NCBI GenBank assembly: GCA_026874595.1
Contig: CM049307.1
Coordinates: 48,087,678-48,151,677 of the forward strand
Direction: 5' to 3'
Source of the DNA: Sipunculus nudus
Taxonomy: Eukaryota; Annelida; Sipuncula; Golfingiida; Sipunculidae
DNA: 64,000 nt
Shown: piece after piece, positions 11,399 through 23,593 of the stretch
How the letters are laid out: the number at the start of each line of letters is the position of its first letter
Numbering within the stretch: the stretch's first letter is position 1
Made by a program: the position numbers and the translations under genes
The notes under the pieces: model-generated
Seen by the model: only the letters and a program-made list of their open reading frames with translations
What the model was told of the DNA's origin: nothing
The model's database searches: none

Positions 11399-11922
11399 AA
11401 TGTGGAAAAGATTGTCAACATAACCGAAACACTGACAACTATGATCGGACCCGTGATTATTATTATTATTTTGTGTCTATATACATATTTGATATAATCT
11501 ACATATATATGTTTTTATTGAAAAGTACACTTATTATCATGCTGTGCTACTTGTACCATTCAATTGAAATTAATATGTTTCAAACAAAGGCTCAGAGAAA
11601 CATGGAAAACCGCGTCAACACACATGACATGGTGTCATAATTGCTGACATCTGGTGGATATTTAAAGTACAAACATGCCTCCTGTATACATTGCTGGCAG
11701 CTGGTGGCCAAGTTAGGCACTAAACCAGACTGCTGCTATTTTACCTAAATATTATAATTAATATTATAAATATAAATCATATACGTAAATGTTTTATAAA
11801 ATTCGACAAAATATTTACTTTGGGACCATCAATAAGTTGAACTGAGTGAGAAAATAGGAGCATTTTTGGTCCTTTTCGGTGCTCTTTGGTCCTTTTTGGT
11901 TATTAGTCTGACCGCAGTTTAA

Positions 11923-12317
11923 AAGTTTTCTCATCTGGCTTTTCCTTCCTTGGATCTTCATATACATCTTAATTCTTATATACATCTGAATTCTTGAATA
12001 TATAAAATATCATTCTATCTGTATGTGTCAATATGAATGAAGCAGCATTGTTAGAATGTGTAAAATAAATACCCCTAGACTACAACCACTAATAATCAAA
12101 GTTTTCAGTGATGATTTAGCTAAAAATAAAAAGCCTCAATATATTCTTGTGATGCTCCATATTTACATTAGTTACCACAAGACCTTTAATTTCACTCTGT
12201 TATAAATGACTATAAATGTTATTAAGTCTTCAAAGAACTTATTTTCATAATATGCCTAATGTCTCCTTACCTGACTGATAATGCTTCTGGGGATTGGGGG
12301 GGGGGGGGGGGGGGAGG
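11923..12317. other. Flank beyond terminal exon 6b
   Basis: On the minus strand this is the likely 3' UTR of exon 6b. A variant poly(A) signal, ATTAAA on the minus strand, lies at 12185-12190, about 130 bases after the stop codon. A run of 19 G (12296-12314) lies directly after the stop, so the transcript would carry a C run. No other gene was seen. Confidence 0.4.
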
Positions 12318-13639
12318 TTAAAGTGACATAACTCTAGCAAAACCAGGCAAAACCTGGCCTTGTACTGGCCCATATTCTACTTTTTCACCATCCACTGTCA
12401 GGGTGCCTTTCTTAGTCAGGGGTTCTATTCTGAATGCAGTTGTCTCCACAGTTTCAATCAGCCCATCTTCATGCATGGACCCATCACCCATTTTCGAGAA
12501 AGACTGAATTATATCCATTTTTCCAACATCAGCTCGCAAAAATTGTAAATAAATAATTCCATCATTTAACTGGGATAAAGGAGACACCATGGCATCTAGA
12601 GACAGGAATTTGATATACACAGCTCCCACAGTGATAAACTCATCCTCAATGACCACCCAGTCTGATGGCACCGGCTCATCCAGTGGTGGCAGGTCAAGCA
12701 CAGGTTCTGCAGCTGAAGACCTCTGACTGGATGCTGCAGGGAGAGTGTTAGCGGTCAGTGCTTCAAGGCTAGGCTCCTTCCCTGTCTGAGTTGTTATTGC
12801 TTGAGCAGTGGCTGGAGATATTGATCCACCTGTATTAGCAGCTGGAGACATTAGTCCAAGTTCACCAGAAGCTTGATCTGCAGCAGGAGACAGTGATCCA
12901 CCTGTGCTTGCAGCTCTTTCAGCAGCTGGAGTAATGGGTCCACCTGTACTGGCAGCTGGATCAGCAGCTGGAGACATGGGTTCACCTATGCTGGCAGATG
13001 GATTAGCAGCTGAAGTCATGGGTCCACCTGTGCTGACAGCTGTGTCAGCAGCTGGAGTCATGGGTCCACTTGTACTGGCAGCTGGATCAGCAGCTGGAGA
13101 CATGGGTTCACCTATGCTGGCAGATGGATTAGCAGCTGAAGTCATTGGTCCACCTGTGCTGACAGCTGTGTCAGCAGCTGGAGTCATGGGTCCACCTGTA
13201 CTGGCAGCTGGATCAGCAGCTGGAGTCATGGGTCCACCTGTGCTGACAGCTGGGTCAGCAGCTGAAGTCATAGGTCCACCTGAGCTGGCAGCTGGATTAG
13301 CAGCTTGAGTCATGGGTCCACCTGTGCTGACAGCTGGGTCAGCAGCTGGAGTCATGGGTCCACCTGTGCTGACAGCTGGATCAGCAGCTTGAGTCATGGG
13401 TCCATATGTACTTGATTCAGGTATAAAATTATTCTCTGTATCCAGTTCTCGAGGCCTGTAAGACATTAGTTCTGGTCCTGAAGTATCAAAGACAGGATCA
13501 ACACAGCTCTGGGAACGAGAAACACCCAAGGGCCGATCACTGCTGCGCTCTGCTAGATTTCCTGGCACCGATCTGCTTTTCCTCAGCTTGAATTCTCCAA
13601 CTGGCTTGAAGGATATGCGTCCCCTATATCTGCGAAGTT
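12318..13639 (-). CDS. SPHK: Sphingosine kinase alternative terminal exon 6b
   Basis: This exon starts after a clean acceptor (TTTTTCAG at 13640-13647) in the same phase as exon 6a and ends at a TAA (12318-12320). It encodes residues 354-792 of the longer form. It opens with LRRYRGRISFKPVGEF, the strand that follows the catalytic domain. A basic Ser-rich part and thirteen 14-residue repeats follow (about 437-618). It closes with the conserved segment from LDLPPLDEPVPSDWVVIE to EPLTKKGTLTVDG and VEYGP. The end segment is clearly homologous to exon 6a with many conservative changes, and the frame is open for 440 codons. This argues for function rather than decay. It lies about 9.1 kb beyond 6a, with no copy of exons 1-5 between them, so it should be used by alternative splicing. 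Confidence 0.85.
12843..13388 (-). repeat. Coding minisatellite, 13 units of 42 bp
   Basis: The unit encodes AADPAVSTGGPMTP or close variants. Thirteen full 14-residue units run without a frame break, then a partial unit. Three consecutive units (AADPAAST..., AADTAVST..., AANPSASI...) occur twice in the same order, giving a 126-bp higher-order repeat. Exon 6a has no such repeat, so the expansion arose after the exon duplication or was lost from 6a. Confidence 0.95.
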
Positions 13640-14111
13640 CTGAAAAAGTGTTTTCATGCACTATCACTACTTTCCATGCACTACTCTAACATGGCATATA
13701 TGAACATCTGAAGTTTGGTGTTGATTTGATGGAAACATTTAAATGGGTCTGCACAAGACTGATTCATTATTAGCAGCCATGCCAGACACAATCCATGCAC
13801 AAACACATAAAAACAATATCCCACTGAACATTATAAAGCTATAAAATTAAAACAAAATATCCCTCCATAGTTACTCCCAAACAACGTCCAAGATACCTCT
13901 GAACTTGCAACCTCATGAATAATATAGACTGTAAACCAGTTTCCCACATGGTCAAGTAACTTGCCTCTCAAATTAGTAGTTTCTTTTGTGGACTGGTAAC
14001 ATGAACACTCCCTATGTCGTGGTTGTGCACTGCAGTCATTCTATATCTCCTTCACTTTTTACCGCTGCTTTGTTAAGCAAGATTTTCTGGGTTTCACCAC
14101 CAGGCTTGGCA
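13640..14111 (-). other. Intron sequence upstream of exon 6b
   Basis: The first 60 or so bases match the intron next to exon 6a (shared TTTCATGCACT blocks), showing the duplicated segment included intron. The rest holds no recognised feature. Confidence 0.6.
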
Positions 14112-14233
14112 CAGGGCCAAGAATTGTTACCAAACCCCAATGAGATTAGGGTATCACGGGTTAAAACTTGGGAGTTTGATGCATGATACAACACCCAGCT
14201 CTCATTGGTCTGATTAAAATTCTTGGCCCTTTC
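14112..14233. mobile_element. Short palindromic MITE-like element
   Basis: GGGCCAAGAATTGTTACC at the left and its diverged inverse (ATTCTTGGCCC) at the right bracket about 120 bases; CCAATGAGA is also paired inside. No coding capacity. Target duplication not resolved. Confidence 0.6.
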
Positions 14234-14299
14234 TGGGTTAAAAAGCAGTGGTTAATGCGAGGTGATATAGAATGCCTGAAGAATATAACCACTAGGTAA

Positions 14300-14945
14300 A
14301 GTCTGCCACCCACTGGAAATTTTTATCTGCAACCAGTTGCAGACAGTCGGCGATTGCCTGCGACTGCTTGCGACTGGCAAACTGCACCCAGTCATAGACA
14401 GTCTCCAACCAATTGCCAACAGTCTGTGACCAGTTGCAGACAGTCTGCTACCATTTGTTACTGGCATTCAGCAAGCAGTCACAGACTCAAGTTCACAGTG
14501 TTTCCTGCGTTGTTTATTTAATTTAGAGATGATAAATTTGTGTAAGTACAATTATAATTTATAAATCTATCACAATATCAGACTCAATTCACTGGAACAG
14601 CAAAATACCACACTTATCTTTTCACATGCCCTTAGTTCATGGTTTCGGTTGGGGTATTCGGGAAACGTCCAGTTGTATGGACAGTTTTGGACACAGTGTT
14701 TGATTCCACATCGACATCGATTCATCATCCTTTTTATGGTACCAAAAAAGCCAACTTGGGGTGACAACACAAGTACAACAGTTGCAAGGAAACCCAAGGT
14801 TTCTGACATGTCAGCTGGAAGTTGCATCCCATGGCCCACTCACTAGGGATTCCCACGCGATTATAATCGGCGACCAGTCGCAGATCCCTTGCGATTTAGT
14901 TGCATTGCATCGCATCACAACAAAATTGCCAGTGGGTTGCAGGCT
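14300..14945. mobile_element. Non-autonomous TIR element with TAA target duplication
   Basis: The left end AGTCTGCCACCCACTGG pairs with an inverted right end reading AGCCTGCAACCCACTGG. Both sides carry TAA (14297-14299 and 14946-14948). A 3-bp TWA duplication is typical of PIF/Harbinger elements. Short GCGACTG/CAGTTGCAGAC repeats fill the subterminal parts. No transposase frame. Confidence 0.75.
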
Positions 14946-16427
14946 TAAGATGCAGAAAGTGGTCTTCCATTGATTTCTTGACAAAAAAACAATTTATTTT
15001 CATTGCTACATTGACATTAACTTGAGTATTTCAAATTCATTATATTTCTGAGCTTTCTGAGCTAAAAAAAAGATTTCATATTGCCAGCTTTTGCAGTGTT
15101 AAAGTGCCAAGCATAAACTCTATGTCTACATATATTTGAAACATTGCTGTATAATTAATATGTGTGTGTTGAGGGTTTATATGTGTAACTCTATTTGCAG
15201 TGATACAGTGAGTGAGCTTTTGCATCTGGTAGGATTTCTCTAGAAGAGACATTGGACTGATGTCACTTACTCGGAATCCAACAGTTCCTGTACAGCCCAT
15301 GTGTGAAAATCTCTCCTTTGGCAATTTCAGTGTTCCAACAATGAGCAACCGTTTGGATTTCATTTTAACGGACTCTTCAATATTCCAAGGACATAAATTT
15401 TAATTCTTGTACATTTTTCTTGCTCCACCCCCTTAGCCACCACTTAGCAATCAGGTTCTTGCACATATGATGAGAAATTTGATAACATGTAAAAAGTATG
15501 ACTTGCCTCCCTTACTCTTAGTCTACACGTAAACAGAAAACAAAGTGAAATTCAAGGTTGCTTTACGGACATTTTCAAAATAAGCTAAATTCCAGCACTT
15601 TCAAGGTCTGAAAAAAAACTAAATTTTTCATGAATTTTCAAGGAGTTTGAGTTTGTGGGGAACCATGAATTTTCACGCATACATACAGATATGTATATAT
15701 GTATGTATACCCTGACAGACACAGGTTACATATATAAAAGCTCATATATTTTTCATGGATACACGCAAGGGTTTTAGTACGCTCTCAACACAGCGCTTTA
15801 CCCATAGGTCTACTACCTATATCGTAAGCGCTGTTTGTTATGACCTCGTATCTTGAATCTCTACACCAGAAGGGAGCTCTGTATTTTGGTCCAATCAGAT
15901 GAGACCCTGTGCTGGAAGACAAAATGGTTTACCAGCCAAGGGAGGAATACATGGAGCTAATGGTTGTTTCTTTTGTTTTGATTGACAGCTCATCGGCCTG
16001 GCAACCGTTTGAACAGGCCATAGGCTCAGAGAGAATGGCCCCACACATGGTTTCTGGGCCTGATGCCTATCAAGTGTTTGTTGACTGGTATTTGGTTGGC
16101 TGCTAGACACATCAGCAGTTTTTTCAGCAGACAAGCCACCTGGTGTTTAAGTGCATCATAAATGGTCAAAGCAGGCAGAGGGAAAATCAGAAGCTTCTTT
16201 AGAAGCGCATGATTTCTGCTGCCTCATGAGCGTAGGGTTTTAGTGGGCACAATGTGCTCCTACTCATTATCTGTTTGTGCAATGCATAAAATACCACCAT
16301 GGGTACACTGACAGGTGTATGTACAATACAGTTATAATGTACAAGATACTTAAGTCCATGTGCATCAACCACTTGTTTGAAGTATTCTTGCCCAGTTAGT
16401 CGGAACATACTTGAAAGCAGTTTGTTA
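14946..16427. other. Sequence between the two terminal exons, no gene recognised
   Basis: Short open stretches near 15.1-15.4 kb and 15.9-16.1 kb have no recognisable domain or splice context. No element ends were defined. Confidence 0.5.
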
Positions 16428-16733
16428 GGAAAAAAAAAAAGGTATGGTTCTCAGGCACCGCAAGCATCGATTTTAACCCCCCGCCCAAAAAAACTTTTGT
16501 TTTGATTTCATCTTTCAAGAAGGTAAAATGATACAAATTTCCTCAGATTTCCTTTTTTATTTAGTGCTTTTAATAGCTGAGCAAAAAAAATCTGTAATTA
16601 TCATTCTTTTCCCTGAACATATGACATTTTTATAAAAACCTACAAAAAAAGGTAAAAAAATTTTGCCTGCCCACACTGTTTTCTGAAAAAAAGTGCCTAA
16701 GAACCATACCTTTGTTTTTTTTTTTTTTTTTCC
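16428..16733. mobile_element. Harbinger-like MITE, copy 1
   Basis: Inverted ends contain GGAAAAAAAA, then GGTATGGTTCTCAGGCAC at the left against GGTATGGTTCTTAGGCAC at the right. TTA flanks both sides (16425-16427 and 16734-16736). A second copy with the same core lies at 27642-27940. About 306 bases with no coding capacity. Confidence 0.8.
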
Positions 16734-18576
16734 TTACAAAGGGACCATTCTAAAGTAACTGGTTGACACTATTGATACCAGATGTCTCTCTATACCAGCA
16801 AGTGTGGCACATAATATTACCTGCTGTAGGGGGCAGCACAGTTAAATGATCAAACAATATGGCTTCTTATTCAAGTGGCCTTGTGTTGTGAGTGTGATTT
16901 AGCTTTAGTGATATCTATCTATAGACATATTAACTGTGTTTAGATAAAAAATATTTTCCTTGCATAACTGCAGATTATGATTCAACTCTACTCTGTTCCA
17001 CCAACCTGTGTCCATCTGTGTTTTTGGAGATAATTTTGATAAAAGTTAAGATTTTTTAATAATATAATAGAAACCTACATATAGAAATGACAACCGAATA
17101 TGGCAATTAAGAATTTTACAATAAACCTTCAGTTAATTCTGGCAGATCTGATGTATTCCTGCATGAATAGCCATCTTTGTTTTGGTTGGTTATATTTTTC
17201 AGAGTGTTTACATGACATCACCCAATCAGCAGCCGGCAATTTAGGCTGTTTTTGCCATTGACTAGTGCCCTTGACCTCTATAAGAGGGTCTAATTTCTCA
17301 TATTTAAAAAATATTTCTGTTTCTTAAATACGGTGTAAGGTAGGTCTTTATTTACCTTGTTGAAATTTTGTTAATAATTAATGTTTTCCCCTTTTTTTAG
17401 GAATGTAATGAAGAGTGTTCTCTCTATTTTGAATATGTGATCATGTACTCTCGAAGTTCTCTCTTATTATTCTGAGTGAAGTTTTTATTGTTTTTGTTTA
17501 ACTTGATGTGTGTGTGTCTGCAGCACATCTGAAGAATAATTTGATGCATGTTAGGTAAGGAGTGTGAATATCTCAAAGTGATAACATTTTGGTGTAAATC
17601 ACAGCTCAAATAACCCAGGACCTTTGGTTGGTTTATACAGAAGTGTTTGCCTCTATGGGTTAGACCATACAGCCATCTATGAAGGCGACATGATGCAACA
17701 TCACCATGAAGTATGAAGTTACAAGCCATGTATCATTTGCCATGTGTTGGAGGTATCAAGACTGAGTTCTCCATTTTAGCCTTTTAGGACTTTAAGTCTC
17801 AAGCCTTCCAACTTTGGTGACTATTACGGAGATGGACTGCAAAAGTTCAACCAATTTGATTAAACTCCACTTTCTGTTGTTCACATAACTGACTGACTGA
17901 TTTAACTAGAATTCCAAAACTTTGGATTTGAAAGTAAGGTCACTATCACGGTGTCAACTCAGACCAAACTTCAGACATTGAATGTGGAATTTGGATGATG
18001 GTGACTTGGCTTGAGAGGGTGGGGACTCCCAACCTGGTCATAGTCACTCAGGGCTAAACATGCGAGATTCACTAAGTTATACTTATACCTTAAGACATTC
18101 CAAACACAACTTTACTAAAAATATAGATAAATATTTCACATATTTTCAAACTACAATCCTGTCCTCTGTGACAGCGACACATACTTGGGTTTGGCATCAA
18201 AGGGTGATCACTCAACTGTACACTTGACTGATTTGTTTAGTAAATGGGAGCAGTACTGCAGGTCTGTCAGCTTACAGCATGAACAGATTGTTGATTTTTG
18301 AGTATGTGTAATAAAAAGCACAAACTTCAAAATACTCATGGTTTGTGTTTAAAGTTTCATTAGCATAAATGTATCCTACCCTACCATATGAGGGATCTTT
18401 AATAACCTCCCAGCAGATGGGCCTTACAACGCCACATATATTAGAATCTCTCAATGATGTGTATCATACAACAATGCTGACTGAACTTTTGAACTTGTCC
18501 TATTTGTTTTAACTCATGCTTCTGTGTGATAAGATTTTGCTCCTTCAATTATTTTTATCAGTCAACAGAATACATA
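16734..18576. other. No gene recognised
   Basis: Unique-looking AT-rich sequence downstream of exon 6a in gene orientation. It would be intron if exon 6b is used. No domain-bearing frame or element ends seen. Confidence 0.5.
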
Positions 18577-18677
18577 CAGTGGAACCCCGCCTTGCAACCA
18601 CCCAACAATTGCAACCACCCCTAAATTACGCCCACTTTGGTCATTACCCAAGGTGGTTGTACTTGTGGGATTCCAAT
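18577..18677. mobile_element. Pogo/Tigger-like MITE
   Basis: It starts CAGTGGAACCCCGCC and its right end on the other strand reads CATTGGAATCCCAC, each next to a TA. The CAGTGGAACC end is typical of pogo-type Tc1/mariner derivatives. About 100 bases. Confidence 0.7.
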
Positions 18678-18864
18678 GTATCAATTTAAACAGATTACAG
18701 AGACTTGACAGCAATAACTGAATCAGATATTTGTGTCTTCCCTTACAAACTGGTAGCTTTTAGTCATAACTGCTGCCATCTAGCCATCCATTTCATAACT
18801 AAAGAGTAAGAGTTATATACCTGTGCTTGGTCAGATCATGAAGTTATAATAAAGCAATAGTATC

Positions 18865-18866
<2 letters not shown>

Positions 18867-18958
<92 letters not shown>

Positions 18959-18963
18959 ATATA
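18867..18963. repeat. (AT)n microsatellite
   Basis: About 97 bases of alternating AT with two TTTATA interruptions. Confidence 0.95.
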
Positions 18964-20737
18964 ATACACTTTAAAAAAAAAGACACTGAGATTTAGCTGA
19001 ATTCAAATTTAATGAATGTGCTTTCTTTTAATAACTGTCAACTAACTTCACGCACTTACTGGGTACTTTTACTTCACTAGTCATGAAAGGATTCAAACAA
19101 CTGCATGTGCCTGTCAATAGTCAAAATGCAGAAGGTTTAATGAATTTGGCAAAGTCAACCAAAAGCTCTTCACTTTGAGTCATGTGTAGATGCTTTCCCC
19201 TGAATTGGAGACAAACCCAACGAAAACTTTGGGCAATATTATGCTTATGAGCAAATTATCTGTTGAGTCCATGGCGACTTGAAAAAGTGAACAAAGGTCA
19301 AGGTCATACCTCCAAGAAACCTTTATATGAGACTATCATATATAATTGATAGGTTTTTGTGTTTTAGAGATATAAGCCCTTTTATAAAGTGGACATGGAT
19401 GGTGACATGGGAGCCCAACCAGTGAACCACAAAGCCCTGAATGAGGTGCTTAATTAAGCTATATATTAGGTAAATGAACAATAACGAGCAGTTATTAATA
19501 CAACATACCTTTATTAAACTATGTCATGTATTAGTGCGTTAGACAATTTGAATCACCAGTAATACTACATGTCTATAGAGAAACATTAAAACTTCATATT
19601 TTAACAATAAATTGTTCAGACTGACACACAAAACTGCCAGATGAATGTAACAGTGAAAATATCACAACATATGAATGAATAGAAACAAAATCACAGCCAA
19701 CTAAATCATGCATGAACATTAACCTTATTTTGATCTGTTTTGGAGAAACAAGCAAACATCAAAGGAATAAAGAGGAATGTAATTAACCTTCATGATTATA
19801 CATATTACCTGCTGTAAAAGAAACAGCAGTCTCATAGGACCATGGATATGTAGACTGGTAACCTACCTCATAAATATGGTGACCTGGAATAATGTATTAC
19901 CCAACACACAGGCACTCAATTGACCTCACCATCAGAGCAATTATGCCCTGCCCTTTTAACCTAATTATTACGAGCCCCAAAAATGCTCCTACACAGAAGG
20001 TCTTCCTTGTGACAGCTGTAACCAAGACAATAATGATGTCACAAAGATCACTTGAATGATGTAGATGTTTTGACTGATGTCATCAAATGGAATTGCTGCA
20101 CTAATGAATATATCGCAGTCATTGTGAACTGCCTTGCCATATTTTTAATTATTCGTCTCATATGAATTACTTGCCATGCATGTACGACATCATTATTCAC
20201 TCAGTAGTCCAAGAATAGCTCCTGCAATGTTTGGCCTAGAACTTTTTATACCGTCTAATTTGTATTAAAAAATATCCCACAAAACATGCCCACATGGGTA
20301 CTGGTACAGACTACACTTTTTCTGTTTTGGAGAACTCTCCCAAATTATGCAAATTTTATTTACCTCAGGGGAGTGACCGTTATGAGTAATATCGGCGACC
20401 TGATTGGCTACATTGGAACAGTTATATATGCTCATGATTATTCATTAATTAAATATATTATTAAGGTCACGTAAAGTTCATAGTGAGGTCAATTGATACC
20501 AATTCACAATGAAATTAATGAACATGACCCCCCAAAAAAGTGAATGAAAAATAACCAGCAGTTATTAATGCATTGCTCCTTTAATAAAAATTGCCATGGA
20601 TAAGGGCACCTGACATCTTGCACATGTACCACAATGGTATATACCTAAGCAAAAACAGTAACACTTAACATTTAAACAAATTATCTGTAAAAAACGACAC
20701 ATTAATCTATGAAGAAACTGGACAATGGTAATATCAC
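18964..20737. other. Diverged repeat-like sequence, no gene
   Basis: Segments near 19480-19680 and 20540-20770 resemble each other (shared CAGCAGTTATTAAT-type start, then CAGTGAAAATATCACA-type blocks). They look like old dispersed copies of one repeat. No coding content recognised. Confidence 0.45.
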
Positions 20738-21128
20738 AATATCTACATGAACAGTAAAAGAGTCACAGCCAATTAGGGCACACAAAAATGATGATTACAT
20801 CTTGATATGAATGTGAGCAATCTGTATAAGTACCATGTAGATTGGTAACCTGTCTCATTTTATGAGATGAACTGCATGAACAGAAAAAGAGTCACAGCCA
20901 ACCGGGGCATACATAGATAATGACCCAATCTTGATATGTATGAAAGCAAACTGTATAAGAACAATGTAGACTGGTAACATGTCTCATTTTATGAGATGAT
21001 CTGCATGAACAGAAAAAGAGTCACAGTCAACTGGGGCATACATAAATTATGACCCAATTTTGATATGTATGTAAACAAACTGTATAAGAACAACATAGAC
21101 TTTTAACATGTCTCATATTATGAGATGA
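20738..21128. repeat. Tandem repeat, 129-bp unit, about three copies
   Basis: The block CTGCATGAACAGAAAAAGAG recurs 129 bases apart (near 20871 and 21000) with a diverged earlier copy near 20744. Each unit ends with a GTCTCATTTTATGAGAT hairpin-like motif. Confidence 0.85.
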
Positions 21129-22766
21129 TTTATCAAAGAGTCATTTATCACTCAACAAACAGATTATGTATTGATATCATGTTATCACTTCACGATGAAA
21201 CAAAATTCAGTAATATATCTTTAAATCTCCATGAGAAAACTGAAGTCTGAGTTTGAACCAGCAACAGTGACCACAATATGTTCTTTGATTAGTACTAGTG
21301 AAATACCGTAAGTTCTGACATTAAGTGTCCAGTCTGTACACAAAACCTCAGCTAACATGAGCACTTACAAAAATTTGGCAAGATCAGGGTTCGGCAAGGG
21401 AACAGATATATTGTGGTTGCTGTATTGTTTGTGAATTGGAAATAATCAGGAATATAAAACCTTCAGGAAAAAAAAATGCCTCATACATTTATATGAACAA
21501 GAGGGGATGATGCATCTGCTCTTATGGATTATTATCACACCTCTGGAAACATGGTTCGTTAATCAGCAGCCCATTCTGTGCATGGTATTGGTACCGGCAC
21601 ATGCAAACACACTTTAATTATTATATTAGTATAAAGACTGTAACAGAAATAAATGAGATAGTAGGGGTTTTATTCATATAATAGAATGAAAACAAACACT
21701 GGTGTACTAAGATTTAATTTTTTTCTGATGCCATCGCAAAAATGTAACGCTCGCGAAAAGTTCAAAATGAAGAAATCGCGAAATTTCAGCCTTGCAAATA
21801 TGAAGCCAACCACAGTAGGTCAGGAACATAATCCAGGACAGTATCAAGGTAGGAATCTTTCTGTGGAGAGATTTTTGTAGCCAACAGACCCGTATCTTCA
21901 AGTAGAAGCATGAGGAATGTTTTGGGGATGGCTGTGCCTTTAAGCACAAATGATGGTAGGATATATGTCCTGTATAAATGCACCTGACAACTAAACTAGC
22001 AGTATATGTCTAAAGAGAAGCAGTAAAACTTAACGGTTAAACAATCATTGAGGACGGACATGTGAGCCTGCAGTGAGCTTGACAGTAAAAACATCACAAT
22101 GACTGCATGAATTGGAATGCACAATGTTACCACAAATGGTATTGTATCACAGCTTGCCTGTCTGTAAGCAGTCTCTAAAGTGTTATGAGTTGGTTTTTCA
22201 TACAGATAAAAAGTAAACCTTTGTTGTGTAACACAAGTGTGACCAGTGTCTAAGTCAAAGGAAGTCAGAGAAACTTTGATACATGCAACTAGAGTTTATC
22301 AAACCTCTGATCAGTAAACTTCATAACAAGCAAGGTATTCCACTTAGGCAGGATCGACAACATGGTTTCATTTTCATTGCTGGTAGTAAACTTTTGATTT
22401 GTTACATTGTACTGACCACACTGGATAACTAAAACCTATGATGAATTATAGATACATATGCTATTATTAACATTCATGTTACATATGGAAATGTGGTAAT
22501 TACATTGCATGCAAATGTTGTTCTGATGTACAGGACACACAAACACACACATATATATTAATAGATATATCAAAGAAGAATGAGCATCTGGGAGGATCCA
22601 GAACATTCAGGGAAGAATGTGAAATTTCATTTTCCTCTGGGAAGAATAGGAATTTTCATTTTTCCCAGGAAGATTCTAAATCTTCACAGATTATCATTTT
22701 TCATCTGGTGCATTAAATTGCAGCATGCACATGCCATGTTAGAACGTGTAAGAGAGGAACATTAAG
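21129..22766 (-). other. Likely 3' UTR and flank of exon 6a
   Basis: In gene orientation this follows the exon 6a stop. I saw no AATAAA or ATTAAA on the minus strand within about 1 kb of the stop; candidates appear near 21668-21673 and 21604-21617. No other gene recognised. Confidence 0.35.
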
Positions 22767-23593
22767 TTAGGGAATTGCCATAACTCTTCCAAAACCCGGC
22801 ATGACCTGCCCCTGTATAGGACCGTATTCAACCGCCTCCCCATCTACTGTAAGGTTGCCTTTCTTTGTCAAAGGCTCTAACCTGAATGCCGTGGCTGCAA
22901 CATTCTCAATCATAGACTCCTGTAAGGACCCATCATCATTTTTAGACATTGACTTGAGCACATCAAACCTCCCTGCATCACCTCGTAGGAACGACACAAA
23001 CAACACACCATCGTTTAATTCTGACAGTGGTGCAGCCATTGTTTCTGCTTCCAAGAATTTGATAAAAATTGCACCAGCAAATACAAAGTCACCCTCAATA
23101 ACAACCCAGTCTGATGGTACAGGCTCGTTTAGCAGTGGTAAGTCAAGCAAAGGTTCTGAAGTAGTAGATTTGGGGCTGGGTTGTGAACCTGCAGTTGCTG
23201 CTGTATTGCTAGCTGCCAGGGCTGCCTCGCTTGAACTCTGATCAGGTTCAGTCCCTTCCTTGGCTGTCACTGATCGATCAGTCTTTGGTAGACCAGACTC
23301 AAATCCATTCAGTGCCGGATTGGTGGTTGGGGACGCTGGTTCCAAACCTTCTGTGACATCTGTTGTATCCTTGGATTCCTCTGTTTCTGCTGCTGGTGCT
23401 GAGTAGCCATTTACGATCCTCTTCTCTCCAGGGGCTGCCAGGACAGACTCCATGCAGCTCTTGGAGTGTGTCATACCAGCTGATCCTGCGTCACTCTCCG
23501 TCAGATTCTCTGGTGATGATCTGCTCTCCCTCATCCCTGGGTTGTATTCCCCAACGGGTTTGAAGGATAAGCGCCCCCTGTATTTGCGAAGTT
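22767..23593 (-). CDS. SPHK: Sphingosine kinase terminal exon 6a
   Basis: The exon begins after the acceptor TGTTTCAG (23594-23601) and completes a split Lys codon from exon 5. It reads LRKYRGRLSFKPVGEY and ends in a TAA at 22767-22769. It encodes residues 354-627. The middle (about 370-500) is a low-complexity, acidic and Ser/Thr/Pro/Ala-rich linker. The end is the conserved C-terminal lobe: LDLPLLNEPVPSDWVVIEGD, a FLRGDAG strand, then LEPLTKKGNLTVDGE, VEYGP and a Gly-rich finish. In known sphingosine kinases this lobe completes the lipid-binding beta-sandwich. It is the nearer of two homologous last exons and probably the ancestral one, as its linker is simpler. Confidence 0.93.

Larger units (their letters stand above)
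8387..11914. mobile_element. TIR DNA transposon with 8-bp target duplication, split by an A element
   Basis: The ends are inverted repeats. The left arm, from 8387, reads GGTCAGACTAATAACC and continues for about 50 bases. The right arm, ending near 11914, gives the same sequence on the other strand, with the AAAAAGGACC and GCACC blocks conserved. Both sides are flanked by CAGTTTAA (8379-8386 and 11915-11922), an 8-bp target duplication. Eight bases fits hAT-like or some Mutator-like elements; I cannot choose. About 2.85 kb of the inside is a separate family A element (8547-11398), so the original was only about 0.68 kb with no coding capacity. Confidence 0.75.

Noticed and set aside
12904-13308. 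Plus-strand 134-codon repetitive frame rich in Gly, Pro and Ala
   Set aside because: It is the antisense reading of the 42-bp minisatellite in exon 6b; a 42-base unit keeps several frames open at once.
13639-13667. In-frame ATG just upstream of exon 6b (and similarly at 23594-23624 for 6a), which could mean a separate start
   Set aside because: The frame runs through an intact splice acceptor in both copies; the matching VHENTF reading is explained by duplicated intron sequence.
15895-16134. Possible extra exon between 6a and 6b
   Set aside because: No splice sites in a matching phase and no similarity to the kinase.
22801-23241. Plus-strand 146-codon frame
   Set aside because: Antisense shadow of exon 6a, whose minus-strand product is clearly conserved.
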